52,142 nucleotides of DNA from Gemella haemolysans (GCF_901873445.1 NZ_CABFLN010000007.1:1-52142), one strand, 5' to 3'. Numbered from the stretch's first letter, positions 18,784 through 26,557 are shown. Notes: a model not told the origin generated them from the sequence alone. Made by a program: numbers and translations.

Positions 18784-18836
18784 TATAAGTGAAAGTTAGT
18801 AAAAAATGATATAGATTGAATAGAAAAATGAAAATA

Positions 18837-18889
18837 GGAGAGTGGCTAAAAAATCAATTTCTCTGAGAATAAGATTTTGAGGCACTCCC
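18837..18889. repeat. solo hairpin related to the 175-bp element core
   Basis: GGAGAGTGGC...AAAAATC pairs with GATTTTGAGGCACTCCC. Layout and sequence resemble the GTGACTCGA hairpin of the 175-bp element. It lies just before the ribosome-binding site of the acetyltransferase gene. Confidence 0.5.
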
Positions 18890-18909
18890 ATTTAATAAGG
18901 AGGACAAGC

Positions 18910-19728
18910 ATGAGTTATAAGTTTATGAATGATGCTTTAGATAATAATTTAATGCCAATAGGTAAAAGTGATTTTATAAATTTATTTAAAGATTTAGAAA
19001 TAGGAGAAGGTGATATCCTGATTGCGCATGTTTCTCTTAGTAAATTCGGTTATATAATCGGAGGTGCAAGATGTATTTATGAAGCACTTGTGGAAAGATT
19101 AGGAGAAAGTGGAACGCTCGTTGTCCCAACACAATCTTTGGAGAATATGTCTCCAGAGTATTGGGAATATCCTAAAGTTCCTAAGGAGTGGATAGAAAAA
19201 ATAAAACAGGAAAGTTTATCTTATGATGTTGATCTATCTAGTACACGAGGTATGGGAAAATTTAGCGAGTTTGTTATGAATCTAAAACATTCTGTTAGAA
19301 GTTCTCATCCACTATATTCTTTTTCAGCAGTAGGAGAAAAAGCACAGGAAATTATAAAAGAGCATCCATTAGATGATGGCTTAGGATACAATTCACCATT
19401 AGGGAGATTGTATAATAAAAATGCCAAAATTTTGTTATTAGGAACTGATTTTGAATCTAATACAGCATTGCATCTTGCAGAGTATTCACTAAATAGAAAA
19501 AAAATAAAAGAAAGTGCTAATGTGGATGGAGAGTGGCTAGAGTTCTCTAATATCGAACTAGATATATATGATGATTTTTTAACAGTACAGAAAGAATTCT
19601 TGGAGAATTGTAAGGAAAGTTATCAAATAAAAGAGATTCAGAAAACATCAGTTCTTTGTATAGATTTTAAAAGTTGCGTAGATTTTGCAAAAGAATACTA
19701 TAGGAAAAAGGAAGAAATAAATTCATAA
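18910..19728 (+). CDS. AAC(3)-family N-acetyltransferase
   Basis: 272 residues from the ATG at 18910, which has AAGGAGG 5 bp upstream. An upstream TTG start would run through the hairpin and is rejected. The sequence fits the Antibiotic_NAT fold: IAHVSLSKFG near the start, GTLVVPTQS, SSHPLYSFSAVG, and the GYNSPLGRLY / LLLGTDFESNTALHLAE region with the conserved His. Family members acetylate the 3-amino group of aminoglycosides, but many chromosomal ones (YokD-like) have other or unknown substrates. Resistance is therefore not established. It lies among exporters, each unit ending in a related hairpin. Confidence 0.85.
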   Translation: MSYKFMNDALDNNLMPIGKSDFINLFKDLEIGEGDILIAHVSLSKFGYIIGGARCIYEALVERLGESGTLVVPTQSLENMSPEYWEYPKVPKEWIEKIKQESLSYDVDLSSTRGMGKFSEFVMNLKHSVRSSHPLYSFSAVGEKAQEIIKEHPLDDGLGYNSPLGRLYNKNAKILLLGTDFESNTALHLAEYSLNRKKIKESANVDGEWLEFSNIELDIYDDFLTVQKEFLENCKESYQIKEIQKTSVLCIDFKSCVDFAKEYYRKKEEINS

Positions 19729-19739
19729 AGTTAATACTG

Positions 19740-19791
19740 AATAATGTACACTTAGTTGTTTTTAAAAGAATTGAGTGTACATTATTCTTTT
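19740..19791 (+). terminator. AATGTACACTTAG hairpin, copy 1
   Basis: AATAATGTACACTTAGTT pairs imperfectly with AATTGAGTGTACATTATT, followed by CTTTTTT. The same hairpin ends the next two units at 21124 and 22958. Confidence 0.75.
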
Positions 19792-19880
19792 TTATTATTT
19801 CAAGATTCACCGAATTTATTAGTAAAAATAATCTACCTACTAGAAATTAAAAGAAAAATCAACATAATATTCAGAAAATA

Positions 19881-19909
19881 TTGACTTTATAAGGAAAACA
19901 CGTTAATAT
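19881..19909 (+). promoter_or_regulatory. promoter of membrane protein gene
   Basis: TTGACT (19881-19886), a 17-bp spacer and TAATAT (19904-19909). Confidence 0.6.
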
Positions 19910-19976
19910 AGTTAAAAACAAAAAAACAGATTCAAGAAGAATAGTGAATATAAAGCGAGAGTAAATCATATAGGAG

Positions 19977-21086
19977 GTGTTTTTTATAGAATTTAATGTT
20001 AAATTAGCGAGAAGTTTATATTTATGTTTGAATTTAATTTTGAGTGTTTTATATTCATACATAACGGTGAAATTTATATCTGTATATAATTTTCCTATAT
20101 ATTTTATTTTGTTAATAACAACTTTGATAGAAATATTTATTTTTCTAGATACTAGTTATTTCAGGATTTTAACTAGTATAAAAACAAAGTATTTTTATTA
20201 TATATTAATAGTTTTTTCAGTGGTAGTGTTTATTCTTAAAAATAACATAAATTTATACTATGTCTTAACATTTTATTTTGTTTATTACTTATTAATATCA
20301 ATAGTTCTGCTTAATTACAATTTATTTGTAATAGAGAGAAGTAAGTCTATCAAAGCTGGAGTGACAGATATATCCTTATATAGTAACTTGTCTAAATTAC
20401 TTGGTTTTTCTTTAGGAAGTTATATTTATAAGGTGAATATTGATGAATATTTAATAGTATTTATAATTATGTTTGTATTATTTTCAAGTTTCAAAATAAA
20501 TAATTTTAAAAATAAAACTGAGAAAAATTCTGAGAGATTAGTTTTTAATAAATTGAAAAGAAAATATATTATTATCAATACAGCGTTATTGTCAGGAACA
20601 GCAGTATTTTTTATACCGTTGTTTATAAAACAATTAGCGGCTAGGAATTTAATACAGTATTCTAGTATTATATTTTTTATACCAGGAATAACAGTAGTTT
20701 TGTTTTTAATACTTACTAAGAAATATGAAGTGAATTTAAATAAAATACTTATGTCTTACATAATTTTGGATATAGTATTCTTTATATTGGTTATATGTGA
20801 GGTATTTTTACCATTGCAAGTGATATTATTATCTTTAATAGTAGCACTTGGGGTGTCAATCAGTATAAAATTAAGGACTAATTTCATAAAAATTAATGAT
20901 AAAGATTATAGAAAAAGTATAGTACAAATTTTTCGAATAAGTGCACCGTTATTTACTATTATTTTAAGTTTTGTAGGATTATACGTTGAAAACATTGCTT
21001 ATTATATTTTGTTAATAAATGCAATTTCGGCTATTCATGTATTGTATGTAAACTTAAAGAATAGAGAGCACACTTTAGTAGATTAA
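19977..21086 (+). CDS. polytopic membrane protein, possible MFS-type exporter
   Basis: Up to 369 residues with about 10-12 hydrophobic helices and few charged residues. There is a central basic loop (about 165-195) that splits it into two halves, as in MFS transporters. I see no diagnostic family motif, so export is only inferred. The start is uncertain. The GTG at 19977 overlaps the AGGAGG site (19972-19977) and is too close to use. The in-frame codon at the right distance is ATA (19986-19988), a rare start. There is no in-frame ATG nearby. Base composition is even more AT-rich than its surroundings. It has its own promoter and ends in a shared hairpin. Confidence 0.7.
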   Translation: MFFIEFNVKLARSLYLCLNLILSVLYSYITVKFISVYNFPIYFILLITTLIEIFIFLDTSYFRILTSIKTKYFYYILIVFSVVVFILKNNINLYYVLTFYFVYYLLISIVLLNYNLFVIERSKSIKAGVTDISLYSNLSKLLGFSLGSYIYKVNIDEYLIVFIIMFVLFSSFKINNFKNKTEKNSERLVFNKLKRKYIIINTALLSGTAVFFIPLFIKQLAARNLIQYSSIIFFIPGITVVLFLILTKKYEVNLNKILMSYIILDIVFFILVICEVFLPLQVILLSLIVALGVSISIKLRTNFIKINDKDYRKSIVQIFRISAPLFTIILSFVGLYVENIAYYILLINAISAIHVLYVNLKNREHTLVD

Positions 21087-21123
21087 AGGAAAGTTTTTAG
21101 AAAAAATGAAAAATTAATAAAAC

Positions 21124-21171
21124 AATGTACACTTAGTTTATTTTGGAAATAGTTAGGTGTACATTTTTTAC
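21124..21171 (+). terminator. AATGTACACTTAG hairpin, copy 2
   Basis: AATGTACACTTAGTTTATT pairs with AAATAGTTAGGTGTACATT, followed by a T-run. It is related to the hairpins at 19740 and 22958. Confidence 0.75.
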
Positions 21172-21203
21172 TTTTATTTACTATGAAAACAAGGGATAAT
21201 TTC

Positions 21204-21216
21204 AGAAAGCGTTTCT
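21204..21216. promoter_or_regulatory. possible CcpA (cre) site
   Basis: AGAAAGCGTTTCT resembles the cre consensus at most positions but lacks the outer T and A. It lies just upstream of the -35 of the next gene. Confidence 0.3.
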
Positions 21217-21224
21217 TTATTTTA

Positions 21225-21253
21225 TTGCTTTTATACAATATTTATATTACAAT
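21225..21253 (+). promoter_or_regulatory. promoter of ABC-2 exporter operon
   Basis: TTGCTT (21225-21230), a 17-bp spacer and TACAAT (21248-21253). Confidence 0.6.
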
Positions 21254-21294
21254 AAAACTGTAAAAGTATACAAAATTATAAGGGAGGGAGTTAG

Positions 21295-22179
21295 ATGGTA
21301 AATCTATTAACAGTGAAAAATTTATCATATAAATATAAAAATTCTAGTGATTACGCGATTAAAAATATTTCTTTTTCTGCGGAAAAAGGAGATATAATTG
21401 CACTTATAGGTAAAAGTGGTTCAGGGAAAACTACGATAATTAATTCTACATTAGGATTGTTTTCTAATATCGAAGGTGAGGTATCTTTCGGTGAAGGAGT
21501 GTCTGTTCGTGATGTGGACTACTGTATGCAAAATCAATCAGTAGATTGGTACTTAAATGTATATGACAATATTTATATGGGGCTATTATATTCTCAAAAT
21601 ACTATTAGCAAGAAAAGTGTAGATGATATTATTGCTGTTCTAGGTTTAAAAGGTAAGGAGAAATCTGACCTAACAGAATTATCTGGAGGACAATTGCAGA
21701 GAGTACAAATAGCAAGGAGTCTAGTATCTAATTCAAAAATATTATTTTTAGATGAACCTACTACAGGATTAGATGTAGTATTATCAAAAAATATATTAGA
21801 ATATATAAAGACTAACAATAAAGAACATGCTGTATTTATATCTTCTCATGATTTAGATCTTATAGAAAAGTATTGTAATAAGATAATTTATATAAACGAT
21901 GGGGAATGTTTATACTTTGGAGAAATGAGCACATTCTTAAGAGAATATAATAAAGAAATAGTATACAATATTTCTTACAATGGTGAATTAAGTAAAGATA
22001 TAGTAGAAAAATATAAAGATACTATTACAATCGTTGATGATAAAAATTTAAAAATTTTCTTGGAAAAAGAAGAGGAAATTTCGAATGTATTAAAATTATT
22101 ATTGGCAGAAAATATTACAATAGGAAGTCTACAGAAAGAAGAAATTACCTTGAAGAGAATATTGGAATTGGAGGAGTAA
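21295..22179 (+). CDS. ABC transporter ATP-binding protein
   Basis: 294 residues. Walker A GKSGSGKT (about residue 38), Q-loop CMQNQS, signature LSGGQLQR, Walker B ILFLDEPTTGLD and H-loop SSHD, followed by a C-terminal extension of about 80 residues as in ABC-2 drug or peptide exporters. The ABC-2 permease starts 4 bp after its stop codon. Together they form a minimal exporter, perhaps for self-protection or antimicrobial efflux; the substrate is unknown. Start: ATG behind AGGGAGGGAG. Confidence 0.92.
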   Translation: MVNLLTVKNLSYKYKNSSDYAIKNISFSAEKGDIIALIGKSGSGKTTIINSTLGLFSNIEGEVSFGEGVSVRDVDYCMQNQSVDWYLNVYDNIYMGLLYSQNTISKKSVDDIIAVLGLKGKEKSDLTELSGGQLQRVQIARSLVSNSKILFLDEPTTGLDVVLSKNILEYIKTNNKEHAVFISSHDLDLIEKYCNKIIYINDGECLYFGEMSTFLREYNKEIVYNISYNGELSKDIVEKYKDTITIVDDKNLKIFLEKEEEISNVLKLLLAENITIGSLQKEEITLKRILELEE

Positions 22180-22183
22180 TTAT

Positions 22184-22954
22184 ATGAAAAATGTAATAAG
22201 GAATTTTTGGGCAACATCGTATATAGAATATAAGGCGATTGAAAATAATAAGCAGATTATATATACTCAGCTTATGGTTCCAATTTTGTATTTTGTATTC
22301 TTTGGATTTGGGATAGGGAACTCTTTTTCAAGTTTGGCTTTTAAAGGAGAAAATGTTAGCTATATTGAATATATTTTCGTTGGAATAATTGGAGTAATAC
22401 TAAATTCTCAGATGAATCAGTCTGTTTATAGGGTGAATTTAGATAAAAAATGGGGACTTCTGGCGTATAAAAGAATAAAAGGAACATCAGCTATTTCTTA
22501 TTTTTTAGGGAAATTAGTATTTCCATTAGGAATCACAATAGTGCAAGTATTACTAATTTATTTTTTATCGTTCTTTTTAGGAATAAAAATACAGATAGTT
22601 CCTTTCTTAAAAGTATTAATTATTGTAATTATTAGCCTAGTATTTTGGTTTTCTCTTGGTGTTATTATTTCATTAGGAACTGTATCATATAGAACTAGAG
22701 ACCTTATCTTAGGAACACTATTACTACCGATAATTTTTGCTGCACCGACTTTTTATAGTTTAGACAATTCTAAGGTGCTATACTATATATCAAAACTTAA
22801 TCCATTAACTTACCAATTAACGAGTATGAGAACTGTGATTTTTGATATGGAACTTGATATAAATACTTATGTTACAATATTCTTAAGTCTAATAATGTTT
22901 GTTTTAGCGATAAGCGTGATAATAAGATCAGAATTATTAGGTGATGAGAGATAA
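22184..22954 (+). CDS. ABC-2 type permease
   Basis: 256 residues, six predicted membrane helices. The layout is typical of ABC-2 permeases: an N-terminal cytoplasmic stretch, a long first extracytoplasmic loop (FSSLAFKGENVSY) and a LNPLTYQLTSMR segment before the last helix. It partners the ATPase at 21295-22179. A shared hairpin follows 3 bp after the stop codon. Confidence 0.88.
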   Translation: MKNVIRNFWATSYIEYKAIENNKQIIYTQLMVPILYFVFFGFGIGNSFSSLAFKGENVSYIEYIFVGIIGVILNSQMNQSVYRVNLDKKWGLLAYKRIKGTSAISYFLGKLVFPLGITIVQVLLIYFLSFFLGIKIQIVPFLKVLIIVIISLVFWFSLGVIISLGTVSYRTRDLILGTLLLPIIFAAPTFYSLDNSKVLYYISKLNPLTYQLTSMRTVIFDMELDINTYVTIFLSLIMFVLAISVIIRSELLGDER

Positions 22955-22957
22955 AAG

Positions 22958-22998
22958 AATGTACACTTAGTTGTTATAGAGATGACTAAGTGTACATT
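22958..22998 (+). terminator. AATGTACACTTAG hairpin, copy 3
   Basis: AATGTACACTTAGTTGTT pairs with ATGACTAAGTGTACATT. Only a weak T-rich stretch follows. It is the third member of the family at 19740 and 21124. Confidence 0.7.
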
Positions 22999-23034
22999 TG
23001 TATTTATATGAAATGCATTATTAAGATTTTCGTA

Positions 23035-23063
23035 TTGATAACATTGTATTTTCATATTACAAT
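23035..23063 (+). promoter_or_regulatory. promoter of hypothetical gene
   Basis: TTGATA (23035-23040), a 17-bp spacer and TACAAT (23058-23063). The -10 region resembles that of the ABC-2 operon. Confidence 0.55.
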
Positions 23064-23151
23064 GAAGGTGTAAAGTTGTATTGTAATATAAAATTAAATT
23101 ATAGTTTTATATAAATATGATATTGAAAATTTAATGAAATGGGGTTGAGAT

Positions 23152-23802
23152 ATGGGTGAGTGTTACCAGTGGGTTAATGTAGATAAAAAGGAGTATATTT
23201 CTCCTGTTGATTTTGGTTATGGTAGCAAACGTTGGCAAACACTTCATGTTGGGAATGATTTTTTATGTGCGTTGTATAAATTATTAGCTACTGATTGGGC
23301 AGGAGATCGTATAATATGGCTAGGTGATGAATTGTCTCGACTTAAAAGTCCAGATAATGTATCGCTAGAAATACTTTATCAACATACATTGGAATCAGGA
23401 TATCCTGGTTCGTCAGTGGACACAGTAGATGAGATGTATATAAATATCTCTGGAACTTTTAAGGAGGCTGAAGAAGAGGTTAGAGATGAACTTGAGTATT
23501 ATCTAAGTTTAATAAAACAGTATGGCATCCGAGTAGATGATCCATTTAAAGGATTTTTTTCGAGAGAAGGAAGAGATTACCTATATACAATTAATCATAC
23601 AAAGAAGGTGTATTTTTCATTAGATATAACTAAGGTTTTATATTTAAACGGTTCTGAATGTGACTTTGCTAATCCGTTACCTATACTTTTGGGATGCGGG
23701 AAGTCATGCTATACAGGAAACTGGGTTGGGGATGAGATAAGTACATCAGATGAAATTCCAAAAGATTATGTTTTTTTAACAGAGATATATTTGGATTGGT
23801 AG
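23152..23802 (+). CDS. hypothetical protein, possible orphan immunity protein
   Basis: 216 residues, soluble, with no signal peptide. The N-terminus MGECYQWVNVDKKEYISP, followed by a DWAGDRIIWLGDE segment, resembles a widespread family of small uncharacterised bacterial proteins that I recall as having an MG..Y..VN.DK.E opening. I know no biochemical function for it. It is Trp-rich and acidic, has its own promoter, and is followed directly by the decayed toxin-like region. An immunity role is therefore suggested by context only. Confidence 0.6.
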   Translation: MGECYQWVNVDKKEYISPVDFGYGSKRWQTLHVGNDFLCALYKLLATDWAGDRIIWLGDELSRLKSPDNVSLEILYQHTLESGYPGSSVDTVDEMYINISGTFKEAEEEVRDELEYYLSLIKQYGIRVDDPFKGFFSREGRDYLYTINHTKKVYFSLDITKVLYLNGSECDFANPLPILLGCGKSCYTGNWVGDEISTSDEIPKDYVFLTEIYLDW

Positions 23803-23896
23803 TAAAATTTTACTTGTTATAATCCTTTTAATACCATTAAAATAAAATGTTAAAAATTTAATTTTAAATAACAATTAAATGAATATTATATGCCAG

Positions 23897-24041
23897 TATG
23901 ATATGATTTCTCTTTTTTCACTATGAGTGAGTAGTGATATTTGATATAATGTATAAAAGTGAAATATATAAATTGATAAGATTATAGATTAATTAAAATC
24001 TACTAAAGGAGCTTTTGTATGATAAAATTAGTTGTTACAGA
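23897..24041 (+). repeat. duplicated promoter and 5' end of HAD gene, copy 1
   Basis: It ends in a 37-bp sequence (24005-24041) that is identical to 25731-25767, covering the ribosome-binding site and first codons of the HAD phosphatase gene. The upstream part, with TATAAT at 23945, is similar to 25563-25616. After eight matching codons the frame reaches a TAA (24052-24054), leaving an 11-codon stub. Confidence 0.8.
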
Positions 24042-24046
24042 AATAA

Positions 24047-24166
24047 CAACGTAAAGTAGTTAGACCTTTTGTAGAGCCTATTTATAATAAAGTTATTAAG
24101 CCAGCAAGTAATTGGATATCAGGTAAATATAATAAAGCGAAAAGTTGGTTAAAAAAATGGTTTTAA
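24047..24166 (+). pseudogene. C-terminal remnant of a toxin-like protein, copy 1
   Basis: A start-less frame encodes VVRPFVEPIYNKVIKPASNW and continues to a KKWF end at TAA 24164-24166. It closely matches the second remnant at 24718-24903. The repeated P.YNKVIKP pattern and the Trp/Lys tail look like the end of a large secreted or polymorphic-toxin-type protein; this identification is inference. It abuts the duplicated HAD start. Confidence 0.6.
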
Positions 24167-24183
24167 GAAAGGAAATAAGAAAA

Positions 24184-24696
24184 ATGATAAAAAAAATTAT
24201 AATGGTGATATTGGCGTTAGCGACAATTTATTTTATAGGGGATACAAATTTAAAAGGTAAGTCAGTGTATTATGCGAAACATTCATCAAGTAGTAATACT
24301 AGGGATTTAGAAATAATGATGTTGGTAGAAAATATACGGGCAAGTGCTAATCGTGAAGGGTTTAGTTATAGAGTTGACGGAGATAAAACTATACAAAATA
24401 CTACAAAAAATGTATATCTATCATATGGATACAGTGTAAATGACGCTAACTATGAATATGTATATATAAGTAATGAAAGACAAAATTATTATTTTAATGA
24501 TTTGTTTATGTTAGATGATATAGTAGATTTTGGTAATGGAATGAAACATATAGATATATCAACAGTAGATGAAAATAAAATAAAAGAAGAAATATATGAG
24601 AATTTTAAACCTATATTAAAAGAATTAGAAGAAAGGAAGCCATTTATTAATTTGCAGTGGATTTTTAACTGGGTATACAGAGATAGAATAAAGTAA
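24184..24696 (+). CDS. small membrane-anchored protein, tandem copy 1
   Basis: 170 residues from the ATG at 24184 (AAAGGAAA upstream). A single N-terminal hydrophobic helix (about 3-20) makes it a signal-anchored or secreted protein. The rest is soluble and acidic, ending in a conserved FINLQWIFNWVYRDRIK. I do not recognise the family. It is nearly identical to the gene at 24921 except for a variable stretch around residues 100-125. Each copy follows a remnant of the same toxin-like tail, so a cognate immunity function is plausible but unproven. Confidence 0.7.
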   Translation: MIKKIIMVILALATIYFIGDTNLKGKSVYYAKHSSSSNTRDLEIMMLVENIRASANREGFSYRVDGDKTIQNTTKNVYLSYGYSVNDANYEYVYISNERQNYYFNDLFMLDDIVDFGNGMKHIDISTVDENKIKEEIYENFKPILKELEERKPFINLQWIFNWVYRDRIK

Positions 24697-24717
24697 GTTA
24701 TAACTATAAAATATTGA

Positions 24718-24903
24718 TATAAAAAGTTTAATAATGTAGTAAAGCCTATTTATAATAATACCAAACCAATTTACAATAATGTAGTAAAACCTTTTGTAGA
24801 GCCTATTTATAACAAAGTTATTAAACCAGCGAGTAATTGGATATCAGATAAATATAATAAAGCAAAAAATTGGTTTAAAAATTGGTTTAAAAAATGGTTT
24901 TAA
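24718..24903 (+). pseudogene. C-terminal remnant of a toxin-like protein, copy 2
   Basis: An open frame of about 61 codons without a start: KFNNVVKPIYNNTKPIYNNV, then the same FVEPIYNKVIKPASNW segment and a Trp/Lys-rich end WFKNWFKKWF. It contains internal KPIYNN repeats. It is longer than the first remnant and ends 17 bp before the second small protein. No upstream body of the gene exists here. Confidence 0.6.
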
Positions 24904-24920
24904 GAAAGGAAATGAGCAAA

Positions 24921-25433
24921 ATGATAAAAAAAATTATGCTAGTGATATTGGCGTTAGCAACAATTTGGTTTATAGGGGATATAAATTTAAAAGGTAGTTC
25001 AGTGTATTATGCGAAACATTCACCAAGTAGTAATACTAGGGATTTAGAAATAATGATGTTGGTAGAAAATATACAGGCAAGTGCTGATCGTGAAGGGTTT
25101 AGTTATGAAGTTGACGGAGATAAAACTATACAAAATACTACAAAAAATGTATATCTATCATATGGATACAGTGCAAATGACGCTAACTATGAATATGCAT
25201 ATATGCATGAGGATGGACTAGATTATTCTTTTGATAATTTTTTAAAATTGAAAGGTATATATAATTCTAAAGAAGTTCGTTATTATAAAGATATATCAAC
25301 AGTAGATGAAAATAAAATAAAAGAAGAAATATATGATGATTTTAAACCTATATTAAAAGAATCAGAAGAAAATAAGCCATTTATTAATTTGCAGTGGATT
25401 TTCAACTGGGTATACAGAGATAGAATAAAGTAA
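24921..25433 (+). CDS. small membrane-anchored protein, tandem copy 2
   Basis: 170 residues from the ATG at 24921, behind AGAAAGGAAATGAGC. The N-terminal hydrophobic helix and most of the sequence match the gene at 24184. The main difference is a divergent patch near residues 95-125 (MHEDGLDYSFDN against ISNERQNYYFND). The downstream spacer (ATAAAATATTGATATAAAAA) also matches the one after copy 1, so the whole unit of toxin tail plus gene was duplicated. Function unknown. Confidence 0.7.
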   Translation: MIKKIMLVILALATIWFIGDINLKGSSVYYAKHSPSSNTRDLEIMMLVENIQASADREGFSYEVDGDKTIQNTTKNVYLSYGYSANDANYEYAYMHEDGLDYSFDNFLKLKGIYNSKEVRYYKDISTVDENKIKEEIYDDFKPILKESEENKPFINLQWIFNWVYRDRIK

Positions 25434-25562
25434 ATTATAATTATAAAATATTGATATAAAAAGTTTGAAAATATAGTTGTTTAATTATTTGGTAGAAAAG
25501 ATAATAATTCACATAGAAAAAAGAGTAGAAATTTATTTTAAAAATGGAGAAGTCATATCAAT

Positions 25563-25767
25563 CTGATATGATTTTTTTCTTTTTCACTATGAGAGATTAA
25601 GGTTATCTGATATAATATATTGAGTAAACGAGGGTTAAACAGATTTGTAGAATATGATTAAATCAAGGATAGAACAAATCGTTAAATGATGCACCCCCTA
25701 AGAGGGTTTTGCACCCCCCTAGTGATAAAAAAAGGAGCTTTTGTATGATAAAATTAGTTGTTACAGA
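25563..25767 (+). repeat. promoter and 5' end of HAD gene, copy 2
   Basis: It contains TATAAT at 25611 and the 37-bp block 25731-25767 that is identical to 24005-24041. Compared with copy 1 it holds about 60 extra bases, including two GCACCCCC-type blocks at 25689-25720. Confidence 0.75.
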
Positions 25768-26557
25768 TATTGATGATACGCTATTAAATAGTGATCGTGA
25801 GATTTCTAAGAAAAATAGAGAAGTAATTGAAGAGTGTAAGAAACAAGATATTAAGGTTATTTTAGCGTCGGGTAGACCTGACTTTGGAATGATGAGTATA
25901 GTAGAAGATTTACAACTTGATAGTTATGATAACTACTTACTTTCATTTAATGGGGCTAGAATTGCTAATCTTAAAACGAATGAAGTGATCTATGAGAAGT
26001 TTTTATCTCCGGAGAGAATTAAGTTCTTAATAGATGTTGCTTTGGAGAATGATTGTGATATTCTTACCTACCAAGGTGGGAAAGTTCTTACGAATCGTGA
26101 TAATGAATATGCACGAATTGAGTCTGGTTTAGTAAGTGCAGAGTTAGTAATTAGTGAAAATATGAAAGATGATATTAAAGAAGGTGCGGCTAAGGTAATA
26201 ATTCTTAAACATCCTGATGAAGCTGTTGCAGTGAAAGATAAACTAGCGCTTGAATTAGGTGATGAGTATGAGGTTGCTATGTCTAAACCGTTCTTTATCG
26301 AAATTAACGATAAGGGTATTTCTAAAGGAGTATCTTTAGATTCATTATGTAAAAAACTTGGTTTAACAAATGAGAGTGTAATGGCATTAGGTGATGGGCT
26401 TAATGATTTAAGTATGATTGAGTTCGCTGGTATGGGAGTTGCGGTTGATAATGCTAATCCTACTTTAAAAGAAGCGGCGAATTTTATTTCTAAGTCAAAT
26501 GATGAAGATGGTTTCGCTTATGCTATTGAAAAATTTGTTCTTGGCAAAGATGTGTAG
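25745..26557 (+). CDS. Cof-type HAD-IIB phosphatase
   Basis: 270 residues from the ATG at 25745 (AAAGGAG upstream). A TTG at 25709 lies in the odd C-rich repeat and is rejected as the start. HAD motif I is DIDDTLLNSD with the nucleophile Asp, motif II is the S in LASGRP, and motif IV is GDGLNDLSMI, followed by GVAVDNA. Type IIB cap. Such enzymes dephosphorylate sugar phosphates or flavin and pyridoxal phosphates; the substrate cannot be told. rlmH follows after 16 bp. Confidence 0.92.
   Translation: MIKLVVTDIDDTLLNSDREISKKNREVIEECKKQDIKVILASGRPDFGMMSIVEDLQLDSYDNYLLSFNGARIANLKTNEVIYEKFLSPERIKFLIDVALENDCDILTYQGGKVLTNRDNEYARIESGLVSAELVISENMKDDIKEGAAKVIILKHPDEAVAVKDKLALELGDEYEVAMSKPFFIEINDKGISKGVSLDSLCKKLGLTNESVMALGDGLNDLSMIEFAGMGVAVDNANPTLKEAANFISKSNDEDGFAYAIEKFVLGKDV

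Noticed and set aside
18877..18909. Longer N-terminus for the acetyltransferase from a TTG
   Set aside because: It would start inside a hairpin, and the ATG at 18910 has a perfect AAGGAGG.
24019..24054. 11-codon ORF starting MIKLVVTE with a good ribosome-binding site
   Set aside because: It is the duplicated 5' end of the HAD gene running into unrelated sequence; more likely debris than a real peptide gene.
25709..25744. Longer N-terminus for the HAD phosphatase from a TTG
   Set aside because: The extension lies in the C-rich repeat and AAAGGAG site, and the HAD motif I begins right after the ATG at 25745.
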